Part shown: positions 21,961-35,700 of the stretch, in pieces | Position numbering within the stretch: position 1 is the stretch's first letter | Layout of the letters: every line of letters starts with the position of its first letter | NCBI RefSeq assembly: GCF_030272615.1 | Contig: NC_081405.1 | Location: 612,720,920 to 612,784,919 of the forward strand | Origin: Cryptomeria japonica | Lineage: Eukaryota > Streptophyta > Pinopsida > Cupressales > Cupressaceae | DNA length: 64,000 bases | Reading direction: 5' to 3' | Position numbers and translations under genes: made by a program | Notes under the pieces: model-generated | Databases searched by the model: none | The model's input: the letters and a program-made list of their open reading frames with translations, nothing else | Told to the model about the DNA's origin: nothing

Positions 21961-23649
21961 TGCTGATGTGGCAAGTTGCATGATGAGTCACATCTCCAAA
22001 CCTTAGTTGTAGATAGATGAGAGGCCAGCTCACATTTCTGAAAAAAATAGAGGCCCAAGGATATTCCATGCAACCTCTACATGCTCACAAAGTTAGTCTG
22101 CACAACTACTGACCCCTCTCCAAATGCACTTTGTTAGTGTTCTATGTAATATTAGAGTACAATGCACCTTATATATTGCCCATTTCACTCGTGATGCAAA
22201 ATGACATATTTGTTGACTATCTACAAGTCAACACACCCCTAAAAATGGTCGCAGCCACAATTACTGTGTCACTGTCTTGACAGGGAGAAGGTTCTATTCT
22301 CATTCATCATACAAGTACTCCATGTCAGGTCTGTCAGCTACCCGAGTGCAAGAAATGTCTTACTAACAATATTTCCAATTGATTTAATAGCCATTTGGTA
22401 TCACTGATATAATTCATAAATTCTGGAGGCTTGAAACCAAATTCTTAAACAAGTGAACTTAGGTCTCCGTGTAACTCATTTGGACCTTTTACCTTTCAAT
22501 CCATGACTTATTTAATGCTTCTTTGTTCATTCTGGATAGATGATGCAGATGATTATATGATGTTTAGTGGTCAGTCGACAAATGAAGGAGATCACTTTCA
22601 GCCTGCATAATTTTTTTGTCATGGATTGCAAACAAACAAAAAAATAAAGTTTGCCTGGAAGAGGGCCAGTTCAGTTAATCAGTCAGCAGTGTGATAAGCA
22701 TTTACAACTTCAGCATTGAGTTCTACATCAACAGAATTTTTCCTTCATATTAAAGGCGTTTCTACCTGTTGCCCTAAAGCATTTATTTGTAAAACTGCCA
22801 GCTAAAAGATTACCAATGTAGCAAATAATAATGGTTTTGTGGAAGTATGTGCTTGAGATAAGTCACAATCTGTTGACCTTGATTAGCAATTGAAAGAAGA
22901 GACATTTTGCAAAATTGCCATCATAAGATATCAATTACATTCTACAGAGAAAACTGAGAGAAGTGCTATGCGTCAGAAATGAAAAGCCAATACATATCTC
23001 TGACAACACAGGGGAATAGATGTTAAATTTAATAAATAGAATTATTTGCAAAACTTTAATATGCTCGAATATGATACAGATATTCAGGCCACCCAACTGC
23101 ATGGAACTGCCGGGCAGCTTATGAAATTTAGCAGTGCTCCAACCTGCATTGCTGTTTTATGAATTTACTCCAATATCATAGAACAAAAGCACACATACAG
23201 CAACCAACAAATTGCTGCAGTATTGACACTAGTCCCACCTCGTAATCTATAGACTGTTATGCAGTGGGATTTTACAAATTAACTGATGTTGAGCCTTTAA
23301 TACAATGTGAAAAAGGGTAATGCTCCTGCTCTCTACCCTCCAAATTACAACCTTTGATTAGCGAAACAGCACGGATTCCTACCTGAATAAACTGACTGGG
23401 AAAATCCAGTGCAGTAGCCTAAGCATGATTGTGTTTTTCCTGGAGGGTTCTACAAATCAAATATACTGTGGAAACGCCTTGGTTCTTCAGTCTCCAAAGA
23501 CTGATAAAAAAGTTCCAATCAATGAGCATAAGCTACAAAGTTAAACCCTATCTTGCATATATGGAGCACTGGCTCATCAAAGAAGTGGAGCATAATAATC
23601 ATGTAGAGTCTGAATTTCACAATATTTGTAAATCCTTGTTAATACTTGA
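21961..23649. other. 3' flank of the ABC transporter gene
   Basis: This non-coding stretch between copia C and the stop codon at 23650 should include the 3' untranslated region of the minus-strand gene. A candidate AATAAA on the minus strand lies near 22783, about 0.87 kb past the stop, which is far for a poly(A) signal. The open frame 23429-23758 on the plus strand is an antisense shadow. Confidence 0.45.
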
Positions 23650-23736
23650 TCAAGGTTTGATAGAACGAAGTTCCCAACTGCCTTCTCCATCAATCAGTCG
23701 TAATTCCATTGAGTGGAAAGGTATAAGGGCAGGCCT
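23650..23736 (-). CDS. ABCD1: ABCD1 last coding exon
   Basis: Encodes [18 protein letters not shown] and [10 protein letters not shown], then TGA at 23652-23650; 87 bp of coding sequence. Acceptor TTTGCAG. Confidence 0.94.
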   Translation of the reverse strand, partial: RPALIPFHSMELRLIDGEGSWELRSIKP

Positions 23737-26700
23737 CTGCAAAATACAAAAAGTATAAAGCAACTCAAGTTTAGCAAACTGCTTTGCAATATTTAAGAAG
23801 AATTCAAAATGTAACATGCTATGCAGTACATGCTCACCTGTGAAATAGTTACAACAGTAATGCCCAGATTCTGTGCAAGCTTATACAGCTGTTCTTCAAC
23901 ATCAATACTTGTAGCACTGCCAAGAGATAAAACAAATTCTGAATCACGCAAGTGTACCATTACATGTACAACACACGTATTGCCATTTTTCTTTAACTAT
24001 AATATAGTACCATACAAGTTCTGCAATATTCAAAAGAAATCTAGGAGCTTACTTAGTGCACTCATCAAGAATGCCAAATTTGGGCTTATGAAAAAATAAG
24101 CGGGCCTGCCAAACCACAGAAAATGTTAAAGAAACAAAAGATATATTTAAACCTCAAAGTGCATAAAAGGATGAACTGTTAATATCCTCATTATTAATGC
24201 CAAAATCAAAGACTAGGGAAGCTCCCAAAGAGAAGAAAAAATGTTTATGCACCATGCCAAGTCTCTGTTGTTCACCCAAAGATAGCATGTCTTCCCAATT
24301 GGCAGTTGCATCCCAACCACCTTCTCGCTCTAGTAGATAGACAAGTCTAATGTTCTCTAAAATATTTCTCAACTGTCCATCAAGTATCTCCGCAGCATCA
24401 CAGCTATTACCTACATTTGCAAACATAAAGGTATGCAAAACAGTTAGCTTCTCTCTGTACACACTTTAAATTGCCTCAAACCATGTCTAGGATTATTATA
24501 TGAGTAACATTTTGATGCATTCACCTTGTCCAGACTCTTGTGATGCTTTCAAAGTGGCTTCTGCAAGAGTCAGTGGATATATCATTTGATCCCGAAGTGT
24601 GCCAAGAGCAGTATAAGGCTGCTGAGGCACATAGAATATGTTTCGACTAATTTGTGAACTTTGAATGTTATCACAATTCTCATCTGGTTTCTTAATTCTT
24701 CCACTTGCTACTGGCCAAAGACCTCGAAGAACACGGAATATTGAACTCTTACCACTTCCATTTGGACCTATAAATCAAGGAACACAATCTCTTGTATTTA
24801 GTTAAGAAGAACATGTTTTTATAGAAGGTATCAAACAAAAAATAAGTTTATGTAGCAAGCCCTTGCTCACCAGTCACAAGCAAGCTTCTTTGTGGAGTGA
24901 CTTCAAAAGTTAGTTTCCTTGCCAACAATTTTTGTGCAGGAGTAACGATGTCAACTTCAGAAAAGGAGATAACATCCTCATCCAGAAAATGATCAAATCT
25001 CTTTGAGTTCCTATTCTCTTCTATAAGCATTAAAGGATTAAGCATAGTAGGCTTTACATCTGCAAAAGTAATTTCTGGATACAATTAGGAGAAACTTAAA
25101 AATAAGCATTAATTACAAATTTAGAACTTCACAAACTCACAATATTTAAACTAAAAACAAGCAAGTCAAGGCAAAGTAAACCTGTTTAAATCAACTAAAA
25201 TCTTTTATTATACTAACTGAAAATAAAACCTTACTCCCAAAGTCATTAAACATCCAACCCTTGAATTCAAGTCCTTCAAAATTTAAAACATGTATCATAG
25301 CAATGATATCTCATAGCAAATATATGACTATAATATTGTGTTCTGAAGGTGCAGCAAGGTGTGTTGAAGAAAATCACTCATCCCTTTGCCATTGAAAGTA
25401 TGAATTTGAGCAGAAATCTGCTCAAACGTTGGCTGTAGCTATCAAATAGTAGAAGATTTTAGAACAGACAAGCTACAAAATTAAACCCACTTATCATATA
25501 ATGGAAGCATTGCCTATGCAAGTAACAACCAGAAGTTATGATGAATGACATCCCTAGTAACTATTCATGACAGTCCACCTGCATACCCAAGATAAAAGGG
25601 TGCATCTTCAGTGTGGTGGAGAAAGAGCATGTCTGAACAGCATTTTTCGGTCCACAATCACCTAATGCTTTTATAGACTACACCTACTTAGAAATATGTC
25701 ATTTGAGGAATGTCTACGTAAATTAGGAATTTAGTTAAGGATAGTCAAGACAAAACTCCATATTTAACCAAGCCTTCATCATTGTGTATGTTGCATACAG
25801 TAATTTAAATTATAAACTTGCAGTAGGCTGTCTTTTTTTCAGAAAGGGAATATTTTTGGATCTCTCAGGACAAGTACCAAGTTCTACTGTTGACAGACTC
25901 CATCTTCACTTTAGTATTTAAATTCACAGCATATGCATAGGTTTAAAAGACAATAATTTGTATTATAAACTTGCACCAGGCTGCCTTCTTTTAGAAAGGT
26001 AATGTTTCCAGGTCTCAAATGACCATTACCATGTTCTATTGTAGACAGATTCCATCTTCACTGCAGTGTTTGAATTCAAAACATATGCATAGGTTTAAAA
26101 GACAATTACCTGCCCTCCATAATTTGAGACTTGTCTGTACTCTCTACAATAGTTAATGTTAAATGGTGATGTTTGCTATATTGTAGCAATGAGATTTACC
26201 ATAAAACTATAAGGCATACACATGTTAACTCTTGCATTGTCCTGGTCATGTAGTAATGCTTAGGTTGGAGCATGTTTAGGACCTGGGTGATAAGTGTTTA
26301 AAGGACTATTTATGTCCAGTGTTCAAACGATGTCATGATTTTGATTATTGGCTTGTATTAATGGCATATATTGTTATTTCATGTTTGAACCTATGTGACT
26401 TATTCAATTTCACTATTTTCCTTAGTTTATGCTGATGGTAAGTTATTTTATTGGTTTGGCCTATGTGTTGATTTAACGATCAATTGTGATTAATTAATTA
26501 TGCAATTTGACATTAAGCTCGATGAAAAGGTTAGTATTGAGTTTTGATTATGAAATGAGAAGATTGCAAGACATGTCTGTGTACCTTGCTTGATTTCATA
26601 TTCTTGTTGGCTATTATTATGCATTTTTGGCTATTGTGTTGTGCAGATGCACTTGATTTTGTACTAAGTGAGAAGGCCAATGTTAGACCAATGCTGATTA

Positions 26701-29700
26701 ATTTGGAGATGGTAGATTCGGGTATGTTTGTTTGTGTTACCCATTCGAGTGAATTGATGTATCATGTGTTAAACCAGCGAATCAATCATTCAAATCACTT
26801 GTGATTCTAGATCTCTCTGATTGTGCTAAACCCATAAAATAGTTGTCCTTTGTCTGCATTGAGTTTAATTATATATAGCATGTTAGTCATTTAATTTCAA
26901 AAAATGGTTTAATAGCTTTTAAAATGATTAAACGCACTAGAAAATGGAAGGGAGTGTTTGGATTAATCATGCAGGATTTTTGTGCTAGAGAAAAAGTTGA
27001 AATTGCACTCTAGTTGTAAAAATAAAGTCGATCTTATGATTATCTTGCTTGGGTATGTTTTTGACTAGTAAAAGGGGGAAAATTGATTAAATTACCTTCT
27101 ATTGCCCATTTGAGGTATTTTCCTTTTTTGTGGAATTATGAAATAGTTTGAAAAATAATTGAATGGTTACGTTTCCACCATGTTTTGTGAAGTATATATG
27201 ATTTTTCTTGGTGTGTTTGTATAAGGGCTACAGTTAAATTTATGTTTGTTGCTCAATTTTACTTGTAGGAATCAACATTGTGAAAAAACATAATAATGCC
27301 CCCAAACTCTTGTAAATTTCCATAGAGATTATGTGATTGCAAAAAAAGGCTTCCCCTTCTTGTGAAGAACAAAAGGCTAATCCTAAAAGTCCATTTTTTG
27401 TAAAGTTTAATTGTTGGTTAAAAACCTTCTGACTCCATTAATGGACCTCAAGAAATTTCTATGGTTCATGTGATAAGTGAAAAAAAAAAATCGTGAAATT
27501 TAAATCTTTGCATTAGTTTGTATTTTGCAGAGATATAACTAGATGTCATAACCTAAATTTCTTATCTCTATTTTAAATACAAAAATTGATTTAAATTTTT
27601 TATTTTAAGAAAACGATGATAATCAAGAAGACATGATATTTTTAAAACTACTAATACTCATGCATAACAGCTCTTTGCATCTTCACTTTAAAAGTCTAGT
27701 TTTGGGGAGGAGAGGAGGCCCATGAGGAGGAGAATTGATTGTTTTCTATTATAACGGAGGAGAGTGGGGGTTAATAAGGGGTAGAGCGATCACTGTAGCC
27801 TTGGCAACTGAAACATGAATATCAACTTAACATAAACTGCCAGAAAGGCATTCAGCTCTTTCTTATCATTTACTATCTGTAAGGAATATTGCATCATTAA
27901 GTTTTTAGGCTTTTTAATCAGAATAGTTTAATGATAAAATAAAAGCGAGTTATAATAAAAACTCACGTAGCTATTCTAGGTTTGAAAGTAATTAGTTGGG
28001 ATTTTATTATGAGTTGTTTGAAGTTGTTAAACTTAAAACAACTCATATATTTAGAGATTTGTGTATAAAGAATGTGAAAAGAGAGAGAAACAATATTATT
28101 TTGTGTATAAAATTTTTATGTGGGACTTCTATACCTCTACCCATATTTCTTATTATGGTATCAGAGCAAAATCATTCTTCTGCCTATGTTGCAATCTTCT
28201 GTCTCTAAAGGTTTATGCTATCCTGCGCATCATTCAACAAGTGACTGCAAAGAGTCTATATCTGTTGGGAGCAGTTAAGAAGCATGGAAAATGTTGTATG
28301 AGACCAGATTGAAGAATATTTGCAGAGGCCTCCACGTGAGAAGTTCTGTGATATCTATCAAACCTGACTTAGGTGAGAGTTTATAGGAGATAAGCTGAAA
28401 ACTCTCGCTAAAGGTCGATCAGTGAACCAATAGGGTGCTTCAATCTTTGTTGAACAGAATCATGCTCAGTGCAGCCGTGGTTATTGCATATCCCTGCTGA
28501 TACAAATTATGTGGATGTGCCTGTGTGAATAGTGTGTGTAAGATGAGAAAGAAATGTATTCAAATGAAAATTCTCCCAAAACAACCATGTGTGAAGATGT
28601 GGATGCCATTTTTCTATCAAAGATGAGTAAAAGTGAAGAACTCAGCTTCTACATTTAACTTGGTAACAGAACTTCAATATATTGTTTGCTGCTACATATT
28701 TCTTGAAATGGTATCAAACTAATACATTGTTTGGTCATCTCTTTTCCACCAAATGTAGTTAAGATTATTACTAGTATGGAGTAGTGAAAGTGTGGAGTTT
28801 TGATGTCATCTGCACAAACTTGTTTGAGGCCCGTAATAATATTTGCAAGGCACTGAATCATTGCTGAGATCTGCTCATTTAGAAGGACGTCACTCCAATT
28901 TGTAGTAATAGAGGCGAAGAGGCCACGAGTCTCCACCTGTGTCAAGCCATTTGACAAAAACATATTGTGCAGATGTATCTATCCTCTTGATCTTTTAGTT
29001 TTCAGATATAGTGACTATATGTATAATGAATTTTGGTGGCTCTAAAGAACCTTTTGATGTGGATGTCTTTCATCCTGCTGAAGATCATACAAAAATGATG
29101 AAAACATCATCGATTTTAAAGCCATTCAGAATTGCTTATATGTCCAAAATTTACATTCAATTGATGCACTTCATGGTGTAGCTGGAGCACATGCTCGAAG
29201 AATTTTTATCAAGTTGTTTGCAGATGAAAGCTCATTAATAAATTTTATCCCAAAGGAGGATTTTAAAGGAGGTCACCCAAATCCAAATTTTTATGTGTGA
29301 AGAAGAAAAGTCTAGAGGTGAGAGGATTTACTGTCTAATAATAGATTTTACATTGGAAGTTAATTTTTTCTTAGTTTCATAATGATAGGTTGTCATTATT
29401 AGTTAGTATCTTTTTAGTGTCTCCAAGTGTTACTGAGTCATTTAAATTAGTGACTTCTTATTAATTAGTTTTAAGTTTTCAATTTTGCAAGATGTCTTAT
29501 TGTTGTTGTGATTTGTATGCTGAGCATTTATATATTGCATATATATATATATATATATCACGAGCATCACACACAGTATATCTTTCACAGATATCTTACA
29601 GCCTTTATTCACCGATTATATCTACTACAGTCTCTTCCTTCCAGGGGTTGCTTACCAATCTGCTGCTTTGCAATCTTCCTCTTGTTCAATCTGATGCTAT

Positions 29701-32700
29701 TATCTGTTTTTATATTGCTGCTCCTGTGAAATTATAATTTATTGATGCTTCCATGAAGTATAGGTGTTGTTCTCTTATACTCCTTCATTGGGTTTGGAAG
29801 GTTATGTCCTTTCCCAAGGTCACAGCTCTCCCAAGAGTGGTGTCTCCTCATACTGTCTTTTGCCCCTTAACAACCCATTGGGTGTAATCATACCCCCATC
29901 AGTAATTGATAACATGTATTAATTTAAACACAAACCTTTTACATGCCCCTTAATCTTATCGCTGCATTATTATCTTATATAGGGATCACTGCATACACTC
30001 AAGATATAAGGATCACTGTTTGTTAATTGACAATGAAATCACTGCCTTAATTGGAATCGCTCCTCAATAATAATTATATGTGCCTTTGTAAAGTGGTTGC
30101 TGTGTATCTATCAACCTATCTACCGGTGCTGGGTTAGATTTCTTTCTCCCAATGGGATACTATCTGCCCTTTGCTATTTGTCTTGATCTGGTCTGGATTG
30201 CGGAAAATTGTGAAGTCTTATGAATAAGACAGTTTTCTGCATGTCTAATTTTATCATTCTTACTTCAGATTTATTTCTATGTTCGAGCAGTGTTATTTTG
30301 GCCTGTTTATCGACCCTTAATAGGACCTTTGTTTTAATCTATTGAGTCTGAAGGGCTGCAATCTGTCTGAGATAAAGGTTGTGATCTAATTGTTATACAA
30401 GCTACAATCTATTTTGATGGGGTCATGACATACAAAGTCTAAGTTCCTTAGTCGAGGTGTTTGTGTTCAGCATATTAATTCCTTGAGGCTGCTGCTTTGG
30501 TAATGAATCATTTGCCATGTTCTTGATTGACCTTGTATTTGCATGCATAATCAATTTAGGCTTTGCACAAGCCTATAGTTTATCTTTTAGTGCTTGGTCT
30601 TAAGAAGTTATCCATTTTGATCTTATGCCATTTTCCCTTGAGTCACTTGCCTTGATAATGTTAACCCAATTTGCATGCATGTAATCTGAGGAAGCCGCTT
30701 CTCCTTAAAAACATTCATTTATTAAAAAGTCACTTTCATATTATTATTATGGCTTCCTTTTGGTCAATATGCATTTCCTTTACACTTATTTGCAGATCGT
30801 CCAAATCACCATCTTATCACACCCTTTCCACTTTCTTAATACATAGTCTAATCTCCTTAGGGGATGATTAGATGCCAAACAGGTTATTAGATTCTATTGT
30901 TGTCAAGACACTTTTGTGCATGCTTAAGCATAAATATGCCTCTTCTCCAGGCTTTAGTCTTCTGTTTTGTGCTGGTAGTTGTCTAGTTAAGCCTTCGATA
31001 ATTCTTGCTTTAAGATTATTCTTATGTTCTTAACATCCATCCCCATAAGTGTAGGCTTCAAATCAGGTTGTATTAGGTTGCCACTGAATTGATCCAAAAC
31101 TCTTGCCTGCGAATTGGTTAGGTCGATATAGTAAACTGAAATAGTTAAAAGTTCCATACTATTATTACACCAAAGGCATATTACACTCACATAATGGATG
31201 CAAGAACGTCCATAAATAAAAACTAGAAGCATTTTAACTTGACGTGTTTGTGACACTTAAATGCAAAAAAATATTTTATTTATTTTCTCCCCTCAACTAC
31301 CACTCACTCTGAGTTTAACTGATCAATCAATTTTCACTATCAATCAGTTAACTTCATAATTATTTGAATCAAATATTATAATAATATAATAATAATAATT
31401 TAGTCTTAATAGATTTTTTGCTTTGGTCAAAAGTTTTAAAAATATATAATAATATAATAATATCTTAATAATAATTTAATATTAATTACAATATAATAAT
31501 ACAATTATTTTTTAAGTGGAATAATAAACAAATATGATAGCTTCCGGCATACTTAACCTATATTCCTCCAAAGATAGGTATGCAATAATATGTCTCACCC
31601 TATACATAATGTGTCGCACCCTTCCAATAATGAGTTGGCGGACAAAACAAACATTAATAATAATTGCCTAATCGGTTATACACATATCAATTTATAATAA
31701 CATTAATTTGCTTATTAATTATGCATAAGAAATCGGCTAAGGTATAAACTATGGCTAAATACAAATAATCAAAACACCAAATATGTAAGGCCGATAGGCC
31801 ATTCACGTATATGGTCTCAGTTAGTCGGCCTATAGGATTACTACCGACACTATATCATCAACAATTACTTCTCTATGGACAAGCACAGGTTCTTAAACAA
31901 AACAGCCACTGCCCTCAACAAAAAGAATGAGATTTAAAAGTGTCCAGAAACTGCATACAAGGTAGGTGAATCAAGCGATACGGTGTAAGAAGAAGCTAGG
32001 GCATTAATCAAAAACTACAAGACAATCTCAACCCTGATACACTAAGCAATTTGCATTGCGATCAATTCCATATTTTCCTTAAAAAAGAGTGAAACTCCAA
32101 CCCAAGAAAAGTAAACTGTCTAGTAAAATTAATCTATGGAATTTATATTCCATTAGAAAATGTAATCTAGAAAAGGAAAATCAAAGAAGTGAATCTAAAG
32201 GTGGATACGCAGCTATAATTATTGATTAACTCTGCAGGCAGGCTTGTGGTTGGAAGTGGATGTCTCTCTAAAGGCTACCTTTAACTTTAATTGGTAATAC
32301 AGAGGTGGTTAAGAATTTAGTCAATATGCAATTTAAATGGGATATAGGGTATAAATAGGGAGAATGAGTATTGTCATTGCATTGAAAGGAAGTTGAGTCA
32401 CTGCTGCATAAGAGAGACATTAAATATTGAGTTGTGTAAACAGAAGGGTCCATATTGCATACAACAACAAGACTAGTGCTAGAGCTGATGCTTAATAAAA
32501 TGAGAGAACTAAGCATGTTTGTGTTCCTTCTATAATTTGAATGTAAGATGAATAGTGGTTACAGGACAGGGAATACATAAAGGTAAAGGTTATTTTTTTA
32601 TCAGGACCAAGCTATATTCCAGTTCGGTATGTGAAACCCTGCTTGTAGAAGCCCAAAAGAGGATTTCTTTCAACTTACGGTTACCTTTACATGTTTTGCA

Positions 32701-35700
32701 AATTTTAGCCCTCGGTTTCAATCTCATGGCCAGCCTTGGTAGTAAACCACAGCAGCCAGATATGTGCCACTGGGTATATGGCATGGTGTTTTTATGTTTA
32801 TTAAAATGTTGATAACTGAAGATCTAACTCATAATTATGCATGCTTTAGGTAAGCTTGATATCATCAATAAGATAGCCGATGCAGCTTAATTGGACCAAT
32901 AATATAATTGCTTAACCAACACTTCTGTAAGCATTAGAATTGGTGAAATAGATTGATGTAAAAAATTTCTACAACTTATGGTAGTTTAGACCTAAGACTG
33001 AATGTGCTTGTCAGATGGAACATTACTAAATACTCAAAATAGAGATCGTATACCTTTCTTAGTTAAGCTGGAGCATCAATTTTAGATTGCCTAGTCCTTA
33101 CGAACTTTAAAGTGCGAGGGAACTTGTCATGAATAGGTTTTGCACTTTAACTTATGAGCCTATCAATTATTACAAACCTCACTTTGTTTAAAAAGCTAGA
33201 GTTCACATGAGGAATTCTAACAGTCACCTGTTGACTGGTAATCTAACCTGATCACATTAATATGGATCATACTCCATCCAAATACAACTTTTTTCCTTTG
33301 TAAAATAAAAATACCTTATAATGAGTACAAAATATGTAAGGAGATTATTAACATATGAAAAAAGTTAAGAAAACATCTAACAAGTGAGCAAATAAGCATT
33401 TTTTATTATAGATGTGAAATAATTGAATTTTTCCAGGCCCAAGTACTGGAATAAAATTCTCAAAAAAATAATGAAGGATCCAACAGATAACCTTTTTGAG
33501 CAGCATCCAGCAACTCATCCAGTTCCATTATTCTGTTCATTTCCCCAGAAAGCTCGAGGAATTTTCCATAAAGTTCAAGTACATCACCAAATGCAAGAAA
33601 GCTCTGAGATACCACAGATGCTAAGAATCGCAGTGCATGAGCCAACTCCCCTGCAAAGTTTTAAAACATAACAATGGGGAAAATGTTGGTATGGAAAGAA
33701 GCTCAATAAGGAAAGAACACATTCAAGGCACATGTTACCCAAAAATATCATTTACAAGATCACTCCACAACAATGGCAAAAAAATGACTAGAGATATCAA
33801 CTGCATTACCTTGGACAGAAGTTTGAGCCCGATCTCCTTTGTGCTCCATAGCATACATTAAACTTAAACCCCATGTCACATTGTGAGGAAGCTGCTTCGT
33901 GATAAACTCGTCTGCAATTCCAAATATCCATTTCTTCTTCAGAAGGTCTTTAGAGTGCTCAAGCAAATCTCTGAACTTTGACTCTACCATCTGAGAGATT
34001 TCAAACATTCCCAATCAGCAAAAATAGAATTTTGAAAACCATAAAGTAATTTTTAGCAATCTTGTATAAAATACGCCTTCTTATGCTGAATTTTTCTAGT
34101 AAAATTGCTCTATTTCATCTTAACCTGAAAAAAAATTATTGGATTTTAACATGACTTTTCATCTTATAATTTCACATAGCTGCAGGAGTTTAACCTTAAA
34201 ACCAAAGAAGCAAACTGGAACTTTACCGCTTGCTCTCGAGAACCACCACCAAAGAATGCAACAGACTCTGCATGAGAACGAAGTCTTGAATGCATGAACC
34301 TGCAGAAAATCAAACACAGATAGTCTATCAGATATATCAAGACAAGTGATGACAGCAGTTACTCAAGCATATGCACCTCATCTTAATATAGAATCCTACA
34401 ACAAATGATGCTCTGATGTATAATCTGTGGATGCATGTTTCAAAGTTTCAAACACATGGCAAATGAGGAAAACCTGAATATGCTTTCAAGTTGTTGCTCT
34501 TTGCTTGTCAGCGATTCAAAATCTGGAGTAACTGACCGTAGAAAGCCCAATCCCAATAACATGTATGCATACAATATTGTAACCCCCCTTTTGCCTGTGA
34601 GCATCCTCATACGCCAAGTAAACCTGCATCAATTCCAATGAGAATCTCTTTAGATGAAATCCAATTCTTGCTTTATAAGCCCATATTTAACAGTGTACAT
34701 CAAAAACTCACAATACATATTTTTGTGTTCCTCTATATTTGCAGATCTAAATCTTTTTGTTTTTTCTATTTATTTGTGTTAAGAAATTATGTTATTGTTG
34801 TTCACATGGGTTAGAAAAATAATTATTGTTATATTAACAACTCACATAGCTATTATAGGTGTGAGAAGAATTGGTTGGGATTGTATTAAGAATAAATTAA
34901 TATTGTAAAATAGTGTGTGAGCATAAAAATGTGAGTGAGTTGTTAACACGACTCATGTATTGATTTAGGAGTGAAAATAGGAGGCAGAGAATAAAGGTGG
35001 TCAGACAACCCACCTAAATTTAGTGAGAGATTTTGGTGGGCTTGTTATAGGAGTTAGAGAGAATATCATATAAATGTAATTTGTATCATTGAATAAGAGG
35101 TATTGAATAGAAGAAGAATATTATTATGTGTGAGAAAAAATTTATTTATCTTCAATAATTTCTGCCCATTTTTCTCACATTGTGTCAGAGTCAGTTTGGT
35201 CATCCAAATATCTCCTCTATTGTCAGTTCGGTAAAATTGTGATTTCTCTCTCAATTTTCAAATAAAATTAAAAATCCAAAATGTTCTAGAAAGCTGATGA
35301 ATAGGAGAATAAAACCCAGAAACGTTTTGAAGTTATATTGCATTATGAAGCAATAGTTTTGAGTGGAAAATGAGGGACATGAATGTGATTTCAGCATGCT
35401 GGCACAATTGAGAGTTCATGGTACATTGTTCTTAATTTTATCAAAAGTATTTTAATGTGAATGTTGAATTATATCTGATTTAATATTTATATATAGTTGA
35501 AAGATTTAATGCAAAGTGGGGAGGTTAATATTATTACTTGTAAAAGTCTCAAATCATTTCAAGGTGCATTATCAGTGGAGCCCAACACTTTAATTTTCTT
35601 TTGATTAAGAGGGTAATCATGGATAAATTAAGTTTCATTGAGAAATTTGAAGGTAGAGATTTTCATACATGACAGATCCAGATGCAATTACACTTGATAG

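Larger units (their letters stand above)
25060..33491 (-). other. ABCD1: ABCD1 intron (8.4 kb)
   Basis: Non-coding apart from repeats: a tandem duplication at 25805-26110, a copia-type LTR with primer site ending at 28168, an (AT)n run at about 29540-29558 and an AT/TAA-rich stretch at 31260-31530. The short open frames here (for example 26586-26804, 28655-28963, 32555-32812) have no recognisable domains. Confidence 0.7.

Noticed and set aside
23429-23758. 109-codon plus-strand frame at the end of ABCD1
   Set aside because: Antisense to the last coding exon and 3' untranslated region; its residues are a shadow of the real exon.
28655-28963. 102-codon minus-strand frame
   Set aside because: No domain recognised; intronic, without splice-site support or match to ABCD1.
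32555-32812. Overlapping frames on both strands (85 and 64 codons)
   Set aside because: Mutually antisense, no known domain, inside an ABCD1 intron. I could not identify them and do not claim a gene.
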